DNA from: Endothia cerciana
Lineage: Eukaryota; Ascomycota; Sordariomycetes; Diaporthales; Cryphonectriaceae
Direction of reading: 5' to 3'
Length of the DNA stretch: 64,000 bases
Assembly (NCBI GenBank): GCA_026119935.1
Contig: JALRMH010000012.1
Span: 62,001 to 126,000 of the forward strand
The first letter of the stretch is position 1, and every line of letters begins with the position of its first letter. The notes under the pieces are model-generated. The model saw only the letters and a program-made list of their open reading frames with translations, was not told the origin of the DNA and ran no database searches. The translations under genes and the position numbers were made by a program. Shown here piece by piece: positions 43,673 through 55,282 of this stretch.

Positions 43673-45795
43673 ATGGACGAGAAGACACTATCGACGCTGA
43701 CGCCTCGTGCGTCACAACCGAGCCCACGACCGAGGAGACCGCCCTCCCCGCTGGTCATCATGCTGGGTATCGCGAGTTTGGCCAGTCTATACCATTTGAT
43801 TGGCAGTCTGAGTCCACAAGGGCGTCACAACCACCACAACCACCACAACCACCACCATCACCATCATCACCATGAACCAGGCTCCCCTTATAGGAGCTTC
43901 CCCCAGCCGGAGGATCCGTTCAGGTTCTTGCCCTGCACTAACAAGACCTTGCCTCCTGCCTTGGATGACAAAGACCACGAGGCTTCCTGGTCAAGGTTGT
44001 TCGATCCTGAGCCTGACAATTGGAGCTGGGCTACAGAAACACCCGCATCTTTGTCCCTGAGGCCTGATGATCCCTACGCCGGGCGTGGAATCTTCCTCTG
44101 TGGGTATCTCGACGTGCCTCTGGATTACCTCAACTCCACCGAGACCCGCATCGCCAGGCTCGCAATCACCAAGTTACAAGTCTCAGGTTTAGCTCGCATC
44201 GACAACTCCTCTCCCCCAGGCGCTGGTGTCAAGAGCAAGAGGACGCTGTTGATCGAGCCTGGTGGCCCCGGTGGTAGCGGCACGTCCTATGCCTGGAGGT
44301 CAGCCCAAGAAAGGTCGTTCAAATACACCAATGGCTCGTTTGACGTATTGGGATGGGATCCCCGCGGCGTGAACGCGTCGCAACCTGCAATCTCCTGCTA
44401 CCCATACGACGCGGACAGAGACCGCTGGCACATGCTCACCGACCTCTATCGGGAAGAGTCGGCAGATCCCGATACTTTACTGCGATGGGCTGACGCGATG
44501 AACAATGCAACCTTTCATGCTTGCCGGGAGAGGCTTGGAGACCTCGGCCGTTTCATGACGACGGCGCTCGTGGCAAGAGACGTAGACGAGATCAGGAAGG
44601 CTTTGGGCGAGGACCAGCTAGACGGGTACTTCGTCAGCTACGGCACGGGCATCGGGCAAACGTACGCCAATATGTTCCCTGATCGCGTTGGCCGGCTCAT
44701 CCTCGACGGCACGGAGTATGTCCGCGATCATCGCCTCCTGGGCGGCTTTGTAAGTAGTTCCCGGTACCAGTCCCACTTCCGACGAACGGCTATTGACGAT
44801 GTCCTCAGGGTTGGACAGCTCTGGACAACGTGACGAACGCCTGGCACGACGGCTTCCTCGGGGAGTGCCTTGGTGCCGGACCAGAGCACTGTGCGCTGGC
44901 GAGGCCGCGCGGTGGCGAACCAGTCGTCCTCAAGGACCTCGACCTCCGCATGAGGACACTGATAGACTCGCTCATCACACATCCCATGCCGGGATATTAC
45001 GAGAAGAGCGGGCCGTCTCTTGTCACATATCGGGGCGTGGTGCGCACAATCTACTCCGCTCTGTATAATCCGAGTACTTGGCCTGGGCTAGCGGAGATGC
45101 TCTACGAGCTTGAGAATGGCAACTCGACCCTTGCCACGAGGTTCATTGAGATATCAGATTGGGAATATGACCCATCGCGCCCACAGCCGCTCTCTCCTCG
45201 GCCTGCGAGTGACGAGCTCTCGCGTATGGTCATCTGCGCAGACGGCTACGATGCACCCCTGCCACCAGAGGGCTTTGCGTGGTGGTCTTCTCTCTGGACA
45301 AACATGACGTCCAAGTCCTGGATCTCGGGCAACTCTCGCTTCTATAACGTCTTGCCCTGCCGCCACTTCACCACATACTGGCCCGAAGTGGCGGAGGTCT
45401 ATCGTGGCAGCCTGAACCACACGCTTGCAAACCCGGTGCTCCTCATCGCTGAGACGTATGACCCGGCGACACCGCTACGGAACGGACGGAGGCTCTTGGC
45501 TGAGATGGGCGAGAATGCGCGACTCATCGTCCACCATGGGTACGGACACTCGTCGGGTAGGGACACGTCAAACTGCACGGACTCAATTGCGAGGGCCTAC
45601 ATACTCAACGGCACTGTGCCCAAGGAGCAGGAGACTGCCTGTCACGTGGACCGAAAGCCGTACTCGTCCCCTGTGGACAGTCATGGTGTTTCTATTGCAA
45701 GCGAGCCCTTGCCTGTGGCAAAGCCGGATCCGGTTGAGGTTTGGAAAGATCATCTTCAGTCGGTGGCACAGTGGCAGCCGTGGTTGTTGAGGTGA
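43673..45795 (+). CDS. Membrane-anchored TAP-like serine peptidase (alpha/beta hydrolase)
   Basis: Two exons (43673-44749, 44809-45795) give 687 residues. A basic proline-rich tail precedes one hydrophobic segment (SPLVIMLGIASLASLYHLIG), so this looks like a type II membrane protein with a secretory-side catalytic domain. A histidine-rich run (HNHHNHHNHHHHHHHH) follows directly. The oxyanion region is LLIEPGGPGGSGTSYAW. The putative nucleophile is Ser322 in YFVSYGTGIGQTYA, with acid Asp577 (AETYDPATP) and base His606 (HHGYGHSS). The C-terminal part matches the TAP-like domain of tripeptidyl aminopeptidases, which release N-terminal peptides. Many NxS/T sites suggest glycosylation. The elbow has Phe where G is usual two places before Ser. 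An earlier non-ATG start is not needed. Confidence 0.88.
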
Positions 45796-46700
45796 AGCGC
45801 TCTGCGAACAAGCCGTTCATCATTCAATGTATATACTCACCGGCGAACTATCGCACGACCCTTGAATGGGATCGGGTCTCACGGCAAATGTCTGAACGTC
45901 ACCTAGCAGTCGTAGGGGCCCAAAGTATAAGTTTGTGAGCGTCTCCGGACGCATCATATATGACCATCCTGTTGGTATAAGTGTTCGGTCTGCCGTGAAC
46001 ATCTGGTCCCTGGTCAGTAACTTCCAGCATTCGCAGGTCTGATCGAGGACGAGCCTCTCGTGCCCTTTCGGGTGCTCCAGGCCACCCGGTCACGAAGCGA
46101 GAGCCTCCAAGCCTGCCACACAGGACGGCCCCCTCGTCTCTTTGCCAGGTTGGATGAGCCCAACCCTTTGATTTCAGGCCGTTTCACAAACAGGGTCGAG
46201 GCCGGCGGTTAAACAAGGGTGTTATGCCCAAGCTACTATCCAACATAACCCTGTCCCGTCGACAGCCCGCGAATACGAAGCCAGCGCCCCCGGCCCTGGG
46301 GTAATGCTAGGTTCTGGGGGATAGTCGACTAGGATTTCACGTTCCCTGTAAACCAGGACTTATTGGGTCGCGCCAGGGTTTCGCTAAGCAAGGCCTGTAC
46401 CGACGTGGATCGAGGAAAACCGCTGGACCGGGGCCGCTGGAAACTTGGAAATAGACAACACCAGCTCGACGTCATACTACAGGCCACCGAACTCGGCATG
46501 GCCTATTGTACCCAACTACTCGCTGAGGTAGATAAGAGCTCGCACTTGAGCCGTCCCACGTCGTTCACCTCGTGTGTCTTGGCTCTCATCCTCCTCCTCC
46601 TACTTTCCAACCTCAAAGTGTATCTATCGCCTGACAATCCCCAATCCCTCGCACCCTTACCGCCGAAGCGTCTCATCGTCTCGCAAAAACCACCACCAGA
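45796..46700. other. Intergenic region
   Basis: No gene seen. The last 150 bases before 46701 are rich in CT and CA, typical of a transcribed fungal leader. Confidence 0.5.
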
Positions 46701-46992
46701 ATGCCTGAGGTCAACGCCGTCCACCAGCAGCAGCCCATGGAGATCCCCATGGAGGCCGGCGTCGTCGCGCAGCAGCCCGTACGTCGTCACAGCCTGGACC
46801 CTCGATCTCCCTCTTCCTTCCTTCCTTTCTTCCGCTCTGCAAAAATACTTGGGTGTTGTCTAACGGGAATCTTTCCAAACGCTACAGTCCGCTGATGCCC
46901 AGCCCCAAATGGACTCCGACGTGAGCCTGCGCGGCGGATGCGGCGAGTCCATAGACTGCTGCGGTATCACTGAGGGCTGCGGGTGCTGTTAA
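46701..46992 (+). CDS. 60-residue cysteine-rich small protein
   Basis: Two exons (46701-46778, 46888-46992) give 60 residues; the 109-bp intron is GTACGT...CTACAG in phase 0. The N-terminal 40 residues are hydrophilic and Gln/Pro/Met-rich (HQQQPMEIPMEAG). The C terminus is GGCGESIDCCGITEGCGCC with six cysteines (44, 50, 51, 57, 59, 60) and the stop directly after the last two. No signal peptide or membrane helix. The spaced and paired cysteines could bind metal (metallothionein-like), be lipid-modified, or pair as disulfides; I cannot choose. It has a CT-rich leader and an AATAAATGAA stretch near 47150 that may mark polyadenylation. Both exons are needed to see it. Confidence 0.62.
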
Positions 46993-48205
46993 TGCCAGAG
47001 CTGTGTCTGATCTGGGCCGAGGAGGAGGAGAGGGGAGGTTGATTCGTCTGGCGAGTTATAAGGGGGACGGTTTGACGTCTGGAGCCACCCTCATGGGCTA
47101 TTATTATATTTTCTCAGCGGGGCGGGAAGGAGTATATACGGACTGGTGAATAAATGAATGGGACATAGGTTTCTTCTTGTCGTACATAAACCGTCAGCGC
47201 GAGACTTGACGCATCAGACGACATTGGACTGTCAGGACCGGTCCAGAGTCCTGAGGCCTGTCGATCTCCCTCCTAAGCGCTTCTTGGCAGGGACGGACAT
47301 GCTTGGCAAAAAAGCTTGTGCATGTCGTAGGGCTGAATCCCTTCATCGACGACGCGGTGCTCATATCTGATCCTCGGTGCCGCCCTCCTGAGGACATCGT
47401 GCCAATCTGTATACTTGTGTTGACCGACCATGGAATCTAATGCGGAAGCCATCGAGCGTGGAGAGCCTTAGAAGTGCTGCGGGGAGGAGGGCTGGTTCGT
47501 TACACCCTCCCTATGCCCGGCCGACTGAAGTCTGGTGCGGGTGTTCTCCATCTCGATCAGCGATTCAGGCTGTGGCGCGGGGAATGGTCAGGCTGGTGAG
47601 TGTGGACAGCCCGTCGAAGAGGGCCCTCGTACTCCCTGAAGGGCCGCCATTAACCTGGCAGACCGCAATCAGATAGGCGTAAGATCACTTTGCTTCATGG
47701 GTTCGTGACCACTGATTCCCTGGACACATCTCGGCCGATCTTTGGTAGGTCCACGCCGTGTCGTGTTCGTCCAGAGGTTGACAGCCGCCCACCAGGGCAG
47801 CCCACTAGTGCAGCCACGTGGCATAAGCCAGACGGACATCACAAGGGACCAAGTATCGAGAGCTGAGTCTTGGGCAGCGGATCCGGCTGTCATGCGTGGT
47901 GGAGTTCCGCTGATCATGACACGGCGTGACGAGACAACGGCCACGAAGCACCTAGAGAAGCTGCACTCTTGTCATGTTCACGGCCAATCATACTCATGAA
48001 CAATACGACAGTCTCAATAGAGTGATGGAATCCGGACAGCGACGAGGCTGGTGCCAAGCACGGTAGCCCTGCTCGCAGATGTCAGAGCTCCTATTTCAGA
48101 ATTATTCATCACAGTCAAGGATAGTAACGTGCTCCCGTTCACACAAAAGCACCCTCTGATCTTCTCTGCAAAGGGGGAACCGCGAGTGAACAATCATTCA
48201 TCGAA
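46993..48205. other. Intergenic region
   Basis: No gene seen between the 3' ends of the small cysteine-rich gene and the GH105 gene. Short open frames (47440-47676, 47742-47999) lack motifs. Confidence 0.5.
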
Positions 48206-49561
48206 TTATAAGGTTTCATATCCGTAAGACGCCCACATGAAGGGCCCAACCCCCTTGTAATCATTCTCGTCCGTTGGTTCCGAGGTATAATACTGCAGGC
48301 TTGTTTAGGACGAATCAAACGATGAGGAGTGTATATATCCCTCGGACGTACCTGAAAAGTAGCGTTGCTGCCCAGACTGCCGACCTCAACGGTGTCTTCC
48401 CAGTTCAGCGTGCCACCGTCCGCCTCTACCACCCACCTCTCCACCATCATCTCGTACGCCTGTCTTCGCAGGCCCTAGGTAGGTGTCCGCATCCAAAAGT
48501 CCAAGCCTGACCCCCTGGAAGAACCCGTTGGTGAACATGGCCGTGGCGCTGGACTCGATATAATTGCCCTCCGCGCCGACGTACTCCTCGTCCATGATCA
48601 GCGACCACCCCCCGGAGGGATCCTGGGCCCCGAGGAGGCCCTCTGCAAGGCTCCTGAAGTAGCCGACCAGCCTTCCGTAGCCCGGGTGGGACCGCGGGAT
48701 CACCTGGATGGTCTCCAGCAGCGACGTGAAGAACCACCCGTCGGCGCGGTCCCAGACCAGGGGCGAGACGCCGGTGACCGGGCCTGCCCATACCGCGGCC
48801 TTGCTCTCATCGTACCCGTGTTTGAGCAGTTTCGAGGTGACGTTGCGACAGTGCGTCTCGTACAGGTCGTACTGGAGGGTGATATCATCCCACGCGGTGG
48901 TGTTCTCGTTCTGGAAGAGGGAGGTGTACCTCGCATAGAACGAGTCCCCCATGAAGATGCCATCTCCCCACATCTGGTCCGGATAGGTAGGGCTCCTGTG
49001 CCAGAACCCGCCTTCCAGGTTTCGGGGGTGTACTTCGAGCATCGCGCGGATTTGGTCCGCCGCGAGCCTGTATCTTCCCTCGCCGGTCCTCTCATACCAA
49101 TATAGCAAGCTCATGCCGAAGCGATACTGGTCAAGCGAATAGTCTGGTATGCATTAGAAACCTATATTGTCGCCCTGATGAGTGGCCGATCCTAGAAGCA
49201 TCTCGAAAAGACGAGAGAGGGTCCCTTGAAAGGAAAGGGGTAAAAAGAAGGGCTGCTTGCAAGTATAGTTGTAACCTGTGACAGAGCCATTTTCCTGAAC
49301 GATAGACATCTGACCTTCGTAGAAGTCCACGAGTGTCTGATTGTGAGTAGCTGCAATGGCCCATTCGAACCCCTTGTAAACGACTGCGGTCCCGTAGTCG
49401 AAGGCTTTGGATACGCCATGCCTGGTTTGAGAGTCTGCCATCCAGGCTAAGTAAGAAGTAGACGAGGAGCTCGCAGGACGGCCACCTAGCCTTGTGTTCA
49501 CGGCGGCGGCAGCAGCAACAGCACTAGACACTAGGAGCAGACTAGTCGTGAGCTTTCTCAT
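48206..49561 (-). CDS. GH105-type unsaturated glycuronyl hydrolase, with apparent frameshift
   Basis: Three exons: complement of 48206-48292, 48352-49143 and 49276-49561. A signal peptide (MRKLTTSLLLVSSAVAAAAA) implies secretion. The alpha6/alpha6 barrel shows SLDQYRFGMSLLYWY, EGGFWHRS, YPDQMWGDGIFMGDSFYARY (with the family's acidic residue after MWG), GWFFTSLLETI and SSATAMFTNGFFQGVRLG. GH105 enzymes remove unsaturated galacturonyl residues from rhamnogalacturonan fragments, so pectin use is likely. Near 48471-48479 the frame changes: upstream reads DADTYLGPAKTG, while the family sequence continues in another frame as LRRQAYEMMVERWV. One extra base explains it, and after removing it the exon phases close and the protein would be 387 residues ending YGYETL. 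It may be a real mutation or an assembly error. Confidence 0.75.
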
Positions 49562-51168
49562 CGTGAATGTTAATATGTTGGGACCGAGAATCTCTAGCGA
49601 GGCAACAGGACCAGCAGCAGTCGAAAGTGCCGGAGGGGAGGCGAGTTGCTGTTTTGTCCTGTATGTTCTCGTCCCATCGGCATTTCGTCGCGGTGGGGCA
49701 GTGTAGATCCGACATCACAGGCAAGGTGTCAATGCACCTCTTGGCGATCAAAACAGGCCGATGGTGTCCCGGGGGCACGAACTACTGGTACGGGCCTTCC
49801 CGGTGGCCTGCATCGTCTTGACATCTTCCCTGCTCCGTCTCCACGAGATCCCCAACTGACTGCATGCCGGACAAATGACCGCTGTAGGATTCCCATCAAT
49901 AGGAGACTCTCCTGAATGTGTGCAGGCGGTCTTCGGCTCTGGGCTCTTCACATCTCTGTTGGGCAAAGCACAAAACACGAATGCTGTTGAGCCTACCGCT
50001 GCTATCACAATCCCGTTGCCCCCTGAGCAACTCGACTTCACGCATCAACACATTCTCAGATGAAAAAAATAACGAGGTGTGACAAGGCATTAGAGTAGCG
50101 CATTCTCTGCTAGAACGATGAGATTACCTGATGGCTCTCGTATCCATAGCCCAAGAGCACGGAAAGGGGACCACATTTCCCACAAGAAACTCTACTTGGA
50201 TAACATTTGTTACACTTCTCCTAAAAGAGGCAGCCAGAGGCTGAGCCAAATATGATGAATCGCTGCGCACTGACAAGTGGTAAAACAGTTCACCGCAACT
50301 GGATTGTGAGTGATCAACTGCAGTAAGCTCGCACAAGGCGGGCCTGCAGTAGCAGGCTGGGGCCTTAATCGTCAGATGCTAAGGCGCTTTGGAAAGTCCC
50401 ATGAGCCTCCAGCTTCAATGAGTCAAAAGAAGGCTACATCCAGGGGGGGGGGGGCAAAAAACAAAAAAAAAAGGAAAGAAAAGGCAACGGGAGCTCGGTT
50501 GACCGGTGGTCAGCCATGAAGTCACTGACGCCTGCTCCTATTAATGTGACATATTCGAGGACTACAGCTGCACACTCGCTTGTTCAAGCCTCGGAAGAAG
50601 CGAACAGAGGATTCGATTGCTCACGCCGGCGGTCCTATTGTAATCTTCTGAGGAACGTTGTACCGCGAGGGCTTTGTGCGGCGCAAGAGGAAGAGCCTCA
50701 CATATGACAGACAGTCACTTACGGCGTTGCCTACAGACGGTGTAACTCAGGTGACCGAAGTCAGACTTTTATATAGAGAATATACTCATTAGTCACGACT
50801 GGACTTTGCGGTGGCTTGTAGGCAGTCGTCTCAGCCTGCGCAGGGCCTCAGATGCTCGAAGGATCAGGCTGGGGTGGTACCAGCGTATGGCTGAGCGGGT
50901 CAGAGGTTGTGTTCCCCTCATTTGACCCTGCCCTTCGAGTTCCTTCTGGACAGAATAGAATTCGATCACTTGTGCGTGTTACTTCGCCGTCTATGCCGTC
51001 TTAGTGTGCTGAGTTGAGCCTCCGGCTATCTTCAGGACATATATAAGGCCGACCCTCACCGTTGTCGAATTTTCGCCAGAGTGGAACGTACATCCCAACA
51101 TTCTATACGATATTAGTTCCTCAAGGCAAACTTAGATATATTCTATGTACTTTATATGATCGCAGGGC
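49562..51168. other. Divergent intergenic region
   Basis: No supported gene between the GH105 and SLATT genes. A G run and an A run lie near 50442-50475. A TATA-like stretch sits at 51038-51047. Confidence 0.5.
51038..51047 (+). promoter_or_regulatory. TATA-like element of the SLATT gene
   Basis: CATATATAAG-type stretch about 125-130 bases before the ATG at 51169. Confidence 0.45.
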
Positions 51169-51972
51169 ATGTCATCTCATGACCCAGGGTCTCAGACTAA
51201 GCCCACAGAAAGATCCGCCCTGCTAAGGACCCCACCACCCGATACTCCTCAGTCCGGCACCATGTCACAACCTACAGCCATAAATACAGATGTGAGAACG
51301 GCCGAGAGAACGACCCCTGCTACATCAGCCCACCCGCTCGGCCATGTATCGACAAACTACTCGTGGACAGCCCCCGCCGGGCTGCCGCTGCGAGGGACCG
51401 ACGACGAGAACCTGCTGATATTCCGGCGCGCTGTCGGCATCAACAGCGATCGTGCGTCGGCGTTCACGGACAGCGAGACTCTGGAGAAAGGACGGAGGCG
51501 CGCGGTCGGCATCTACCGGTCCGTCATCCACAACCAGCGGAGCAAGAGGTTCACGCATCACGCGCTCGGGATCATCCTCTACGCCTGTCACTTCCTGCAG
51601 ATCGTCCTTGCGGCCATCCTCACTGCCCTCGGGCCCAACGCGAAGGATCACGAGGTCGTGATTACTGTCCTCGGCGCGGCCAACACCGTCACCGCGGGCA
51701 TCCTGGCCGTGTTAAAGGGCTCAGGGATGATCGAGCGCCTGGCGAGAGACGAGGTCGAGTTCAAGAAACTCCAGGACTGGATCGAGGAGACGGAGTCGTT
51801 GCTGTCCGTCGGGATCATTGGTAGGAACAGGAAGGAGGTTGGGTTGCTGGTAGAGGTGGCATTCAAGAAGTACAACTCCTGCTTCGGGCGAGCATACGAG
51901 GTCATGTCCTCATCTGACATCGACGGCAGTCGAGGTTCGATGGTCAAGGAGACAGGGCCAGCAGGCAAGTGA
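51169..51972 (+). CDS. Fungal SLATT-domain two-TM protein
   Basis: Single exon, 267 residues. The N-terminal 75 residues are polar and Thr/Pro-rich. From about 80 the sequence reads NLLIFRRAVGINS, then EKGRRRAVGIYRSVIHNQ, followed by two hydrophobic helices at about 132-155 (HALGIILYACHFLQIVLAAI) and 163-183 (VVITVLGAANTVTAGILAVL), and an amphipathic helical C terminus (FKKLQDWIEETESLL). This layout fits the SLATT_fungal family (SMODS and SLOG-associating 2TM effector domain). Bacterial SLATT proteins are predicted membrane effectors of nucleotide-sensing defence systems; the role of fungal members is not established. No SMODS or SLOG partner gene is visible nearby. A TATA box and single-exon structure suggest a regulated, recently mobile gene, which is inference. 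Confidence 0.82.
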   Translation: MSSHDPGSQTKPTERSALLRTPPPDTPQSGTMSQPTAINTDVRTAERTTPATSAHPLGHVSTNYSWTAPAGLPLRGTDDENLLIFRRAVGINSDRASAFTDSETLEKGRRRAVGIYRSVIHNQRSKRFTHHALGIILYACHFLQIVLAAILTALGPNAKDHEVVITVLGAANTVTAGILAVLKGSGMIERLARDEVEFKKLQDWIEETESLLSVGIIGRNRKEVGLLVEVAFKKYNSCFGRAYEVMSSSDIDGSRGSMVKETGPAGK

Positions 51973-53315
51973 TCTGATTTGAAGGACCGCGCTTCAAGGG
52001 CTTCAGATGATGGTCTATATAGATGGAGTTATTGGTAGGGTTTTCTTTGTTTGTCACTAAGATGCTTAAGGGCACTTCGGGAGCAGTCCCTTTCGTACGG
52101 CCGGGCGGCGAGGCAGGTTTCTGAGGTCATGCTCTGAATAATGTAGCTGGGGAATTCTGACCGCTTCATTATACCATCATACACTTGTGCAGTTCTCGAT
52201 GTTCTTGGTTTTGTATCACATTCCGTAAACTTTTACGAGGACCCGACCCGCGCCGGGTTGGTTTTACGGGGGGGCCGCGGGAGAGGAGGGCTCACGGTCG
52301 ATGCCCAAAACCGGAAGTTGTCCATCTGACCAATCGTCTTACACCAATTCTCGATGAGCCCGCTTTTCTAACGCATACGGCCGGCTTTGGCGATCGAGAC
52401 TAGCCTGGAGAAGGGTATGATTTGAGCACCTGGCGGGCGATATCTCCGGCTACATCGCGCGAGATCGCGTCTTTAATATATTAGAATCTCGCGGGCCCTA
52501 TGTATCCCGTACTTATCCGCCTGACAGGGCCCGTCACCCGGGCAAGGTCTCCTCCTTTGACACACTTCAGCTCCCGCTTCGCCTTGCAATGCCTAGGACT
52601 TGGCCTCTCCGAGCTGCGATAAGAAGTCACGAGTTCTCCTCCTCGCGCGGCGTCGCGGACGGCCATGACCGCTGGACCTAACGAGCTCACCGAGGACAGG
52701 CTTCCTCAGCACCCAGACTCCTCCTCAGGGGCGTCCCGTACCACCGCTTACCAAGTAAGCCCGAGAGAGAATAAATATCGGACCGAGAAAAAGGGATATA
52801 TATTCCAAGATGGACATGGCCGTTGCGGGCCGGAGAAACGTAGAGGTATATGCCAACCAGGTGTACACGCTGTGCAAGGCTCAGCCGAGCCCGCCGAACG
52901 AAATCAGATAGCCGCCCACGCTCGGATAATCCAATGCTTTCCCCGCCTGTCTTCGAAGAATGAACACGCCTCCCTCCAGTAACAAAGAAAATTAAAGTAC
53001 CAGCTCTCAGGCACAATGGAACAAGAACGCTGATAAAATCGCTAGATCATCATTGTAAACGACGATCATCAAGGGTTGTGGTGGTTATGAATACAACACA
53101 TGAACGGTAAAGATATCTGGGTATCGTCGCCTTCAAACAATAAATGCGGACGGGTGAACGAGATTGAAGTAGATGGGTGCGCTCTCGGCGCCCTCTCTCT
53201 GTACCGTGCCTCAGGTGATAGCGGAGGGTTGGGGGTGGAACCAGGTGTGATGTTTTATGTGAGAGTGAGAGTTGAGGGGTGGTGGTCGGCGCGGATCGTT
53301 GTCGAGATGGCCGGC
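51973..53315. other. Intergenic region
   Basis: No gene seen. A perfect 8-bp inverted repeat (CGCGAGAT at 52458-52465, ATCTCGCG at 52486-52493) surrounds an AT-rich 20-base loop. Nothing else stands out. Confidence 0.45.
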
Positions 53316-55232
53316 TCAAATCCTCGTCGGCATTCCCGTCCCCATCGTCAGCTGGCTCAGACTCAGCACACGCGCCGCCTTCTTCCTCTCCTCATCCTCG
53401 TCGGCGTCCTCCTCGCCGTGGTAGCCAGAGTCAGCGGCAGCGCCGAACTCATCCCCGAACACCGAGTACTGCGGTCCCAGCCCGGGTGTCGGCAGCTCTC
53501 GGGGTGTCTCGAACGCCTCCGAGAATTCGTCCTCGCCGACCTCCTTCGAAGGCGAGCCCGCGATGCTGCCTATCCCGAGGCCCGCGCTGTCCTTGCCGAA
53601 GATGCTCTGCGCCTTGCTAGACGGGGCGATGGCAGACCCCGTCCTCCCGCCGGGGGTGTTGACGGAGATCGGCGTGAGGTGCGTGCCGTTGTTGGCGTTT
53701 GGCGTCATCGAGCCGGAGCCCGCGGTCTGCGGCCTCAGCCGCTCGGAGGATTTCGACTTTGCCGGGTCGCGGACCATGGCGAACATCGTCGTGGACAGGT
53801 TGTTCATCCGCTCCGACAGCTTCCGGACCTGCTCCTCGAGGAGCTGGCGCGCCGCGCGCTCCGAGTCGAGCTGCGTGATGAGGATGGCCGTGTTCGAGGA
53901 CCGCTCCTCGCCGCCGTTGCTGCTCTGCGATACGAGCGAGGGCATGCTGGCTGCCGGGCGGACGGTGATCTCCGAGGTCGGCCGCAGCAGACCCGGCACC
54001 GGGGGCACGGATGTTGCGGCGGTGGAGACAGCCTGTGTGGCGGACGACGATGGCGGGTGGAGGGAGTCCATGTACGGGTTCCCGTCGCCAAAGGATGCGT
54101 GTAAGGAGGACCCATCGTCCGTATTTGTATCCTCGGACCGGCGGGAGTTCGTGTATCGAGAGGACGTTCCCGCACCGCCCGGACCTTCTGGGTCACTCTG
54201 GTAGATCGAGGGGATCATGGGAGGAACGGCGGTACTGTATGCGTATGTGGGCTGGTTCACGTGAACGTGCTGGGTGGAGACCCCAGCTCCGGCGCTCGAA
54301 GACCCAGCACGCCCTCGTCGGCCGGGGGCCGCCGGCGCCGGCGCCGGCGCCGGTACTTCCATGAACGGGCCCTTGAAGCCCGGGACGGAGTGGCACAGCT
54401 GATTGACCACACGCTCCAGCTTGTTCATCCGAACCTCGAGGAAGGTAAACCTCTCCTCGAGAGTTACGGCCTGTGTGATCTTCATACCGGCCATCTCGCT
54501 CATGGAGGCCACCGTCCCGAAGTTGAACGGTTGTGTGGGGGTGTTGGGTGTCCTCTCAGCGGACGAGTCTGCTGCGACCATGGAGGGGCGGCGGGCGTCC
54601 GCATTCTCGATGCTCTCCAGCCTATCCTCGTCCGGACCAGAGGACAGTGGTGATGTCGGCCCCGGCTGGACGTCGTAGCTCTGTCGCCAGTAGCGGATCT
54701 CATCACTCCTCCGACGTCCATCGCCCTGCTCGAGGGCCACCTCGTTCAGCTGCGAGAGGGACCGTGACCGCCTCCTATGTCCCACATCGCCGTTGCTATC
54801 GCTGGTGATGGCCCGGCCGATCGCGTCGGGGTCATCATCCAGGCGAATCCCGGCGCGGCCGTGCGTGCTCGCAGGTCGGGGCGAGAGGCCCGCCCATTCC
54901 TCCCCCCTGCTGCGCGGTGTGACTCCCGAGAATGATCTGCCCTGCACCGCTGCGGCTGCCCTCTGCCTGAACTGTGACGAGCCGAGCGCGTCTATCGAGT
55001 TCCGCGCGCTCTCTATGGCCGTGATATCGTTCGGCCCGATCGAATGCGACCGCAGGGCTCGGTCGAACTCGCTGATGGGCATCGACGCCACCCGTTTCTG
55101 CTGTTGGAGGTCTGAGGCCGGTAGGCCGGCGGTCTTTATGGCGGGCGGGACCTGTTTAACGGGCATGTCAGCCAGACGTCTCACCCGTCAACACCAGACG
55201 CAAGGTGCGAGGAGAGGCAGACTCACACTCCG

Positions 55233-55282
<50 letters not shown>

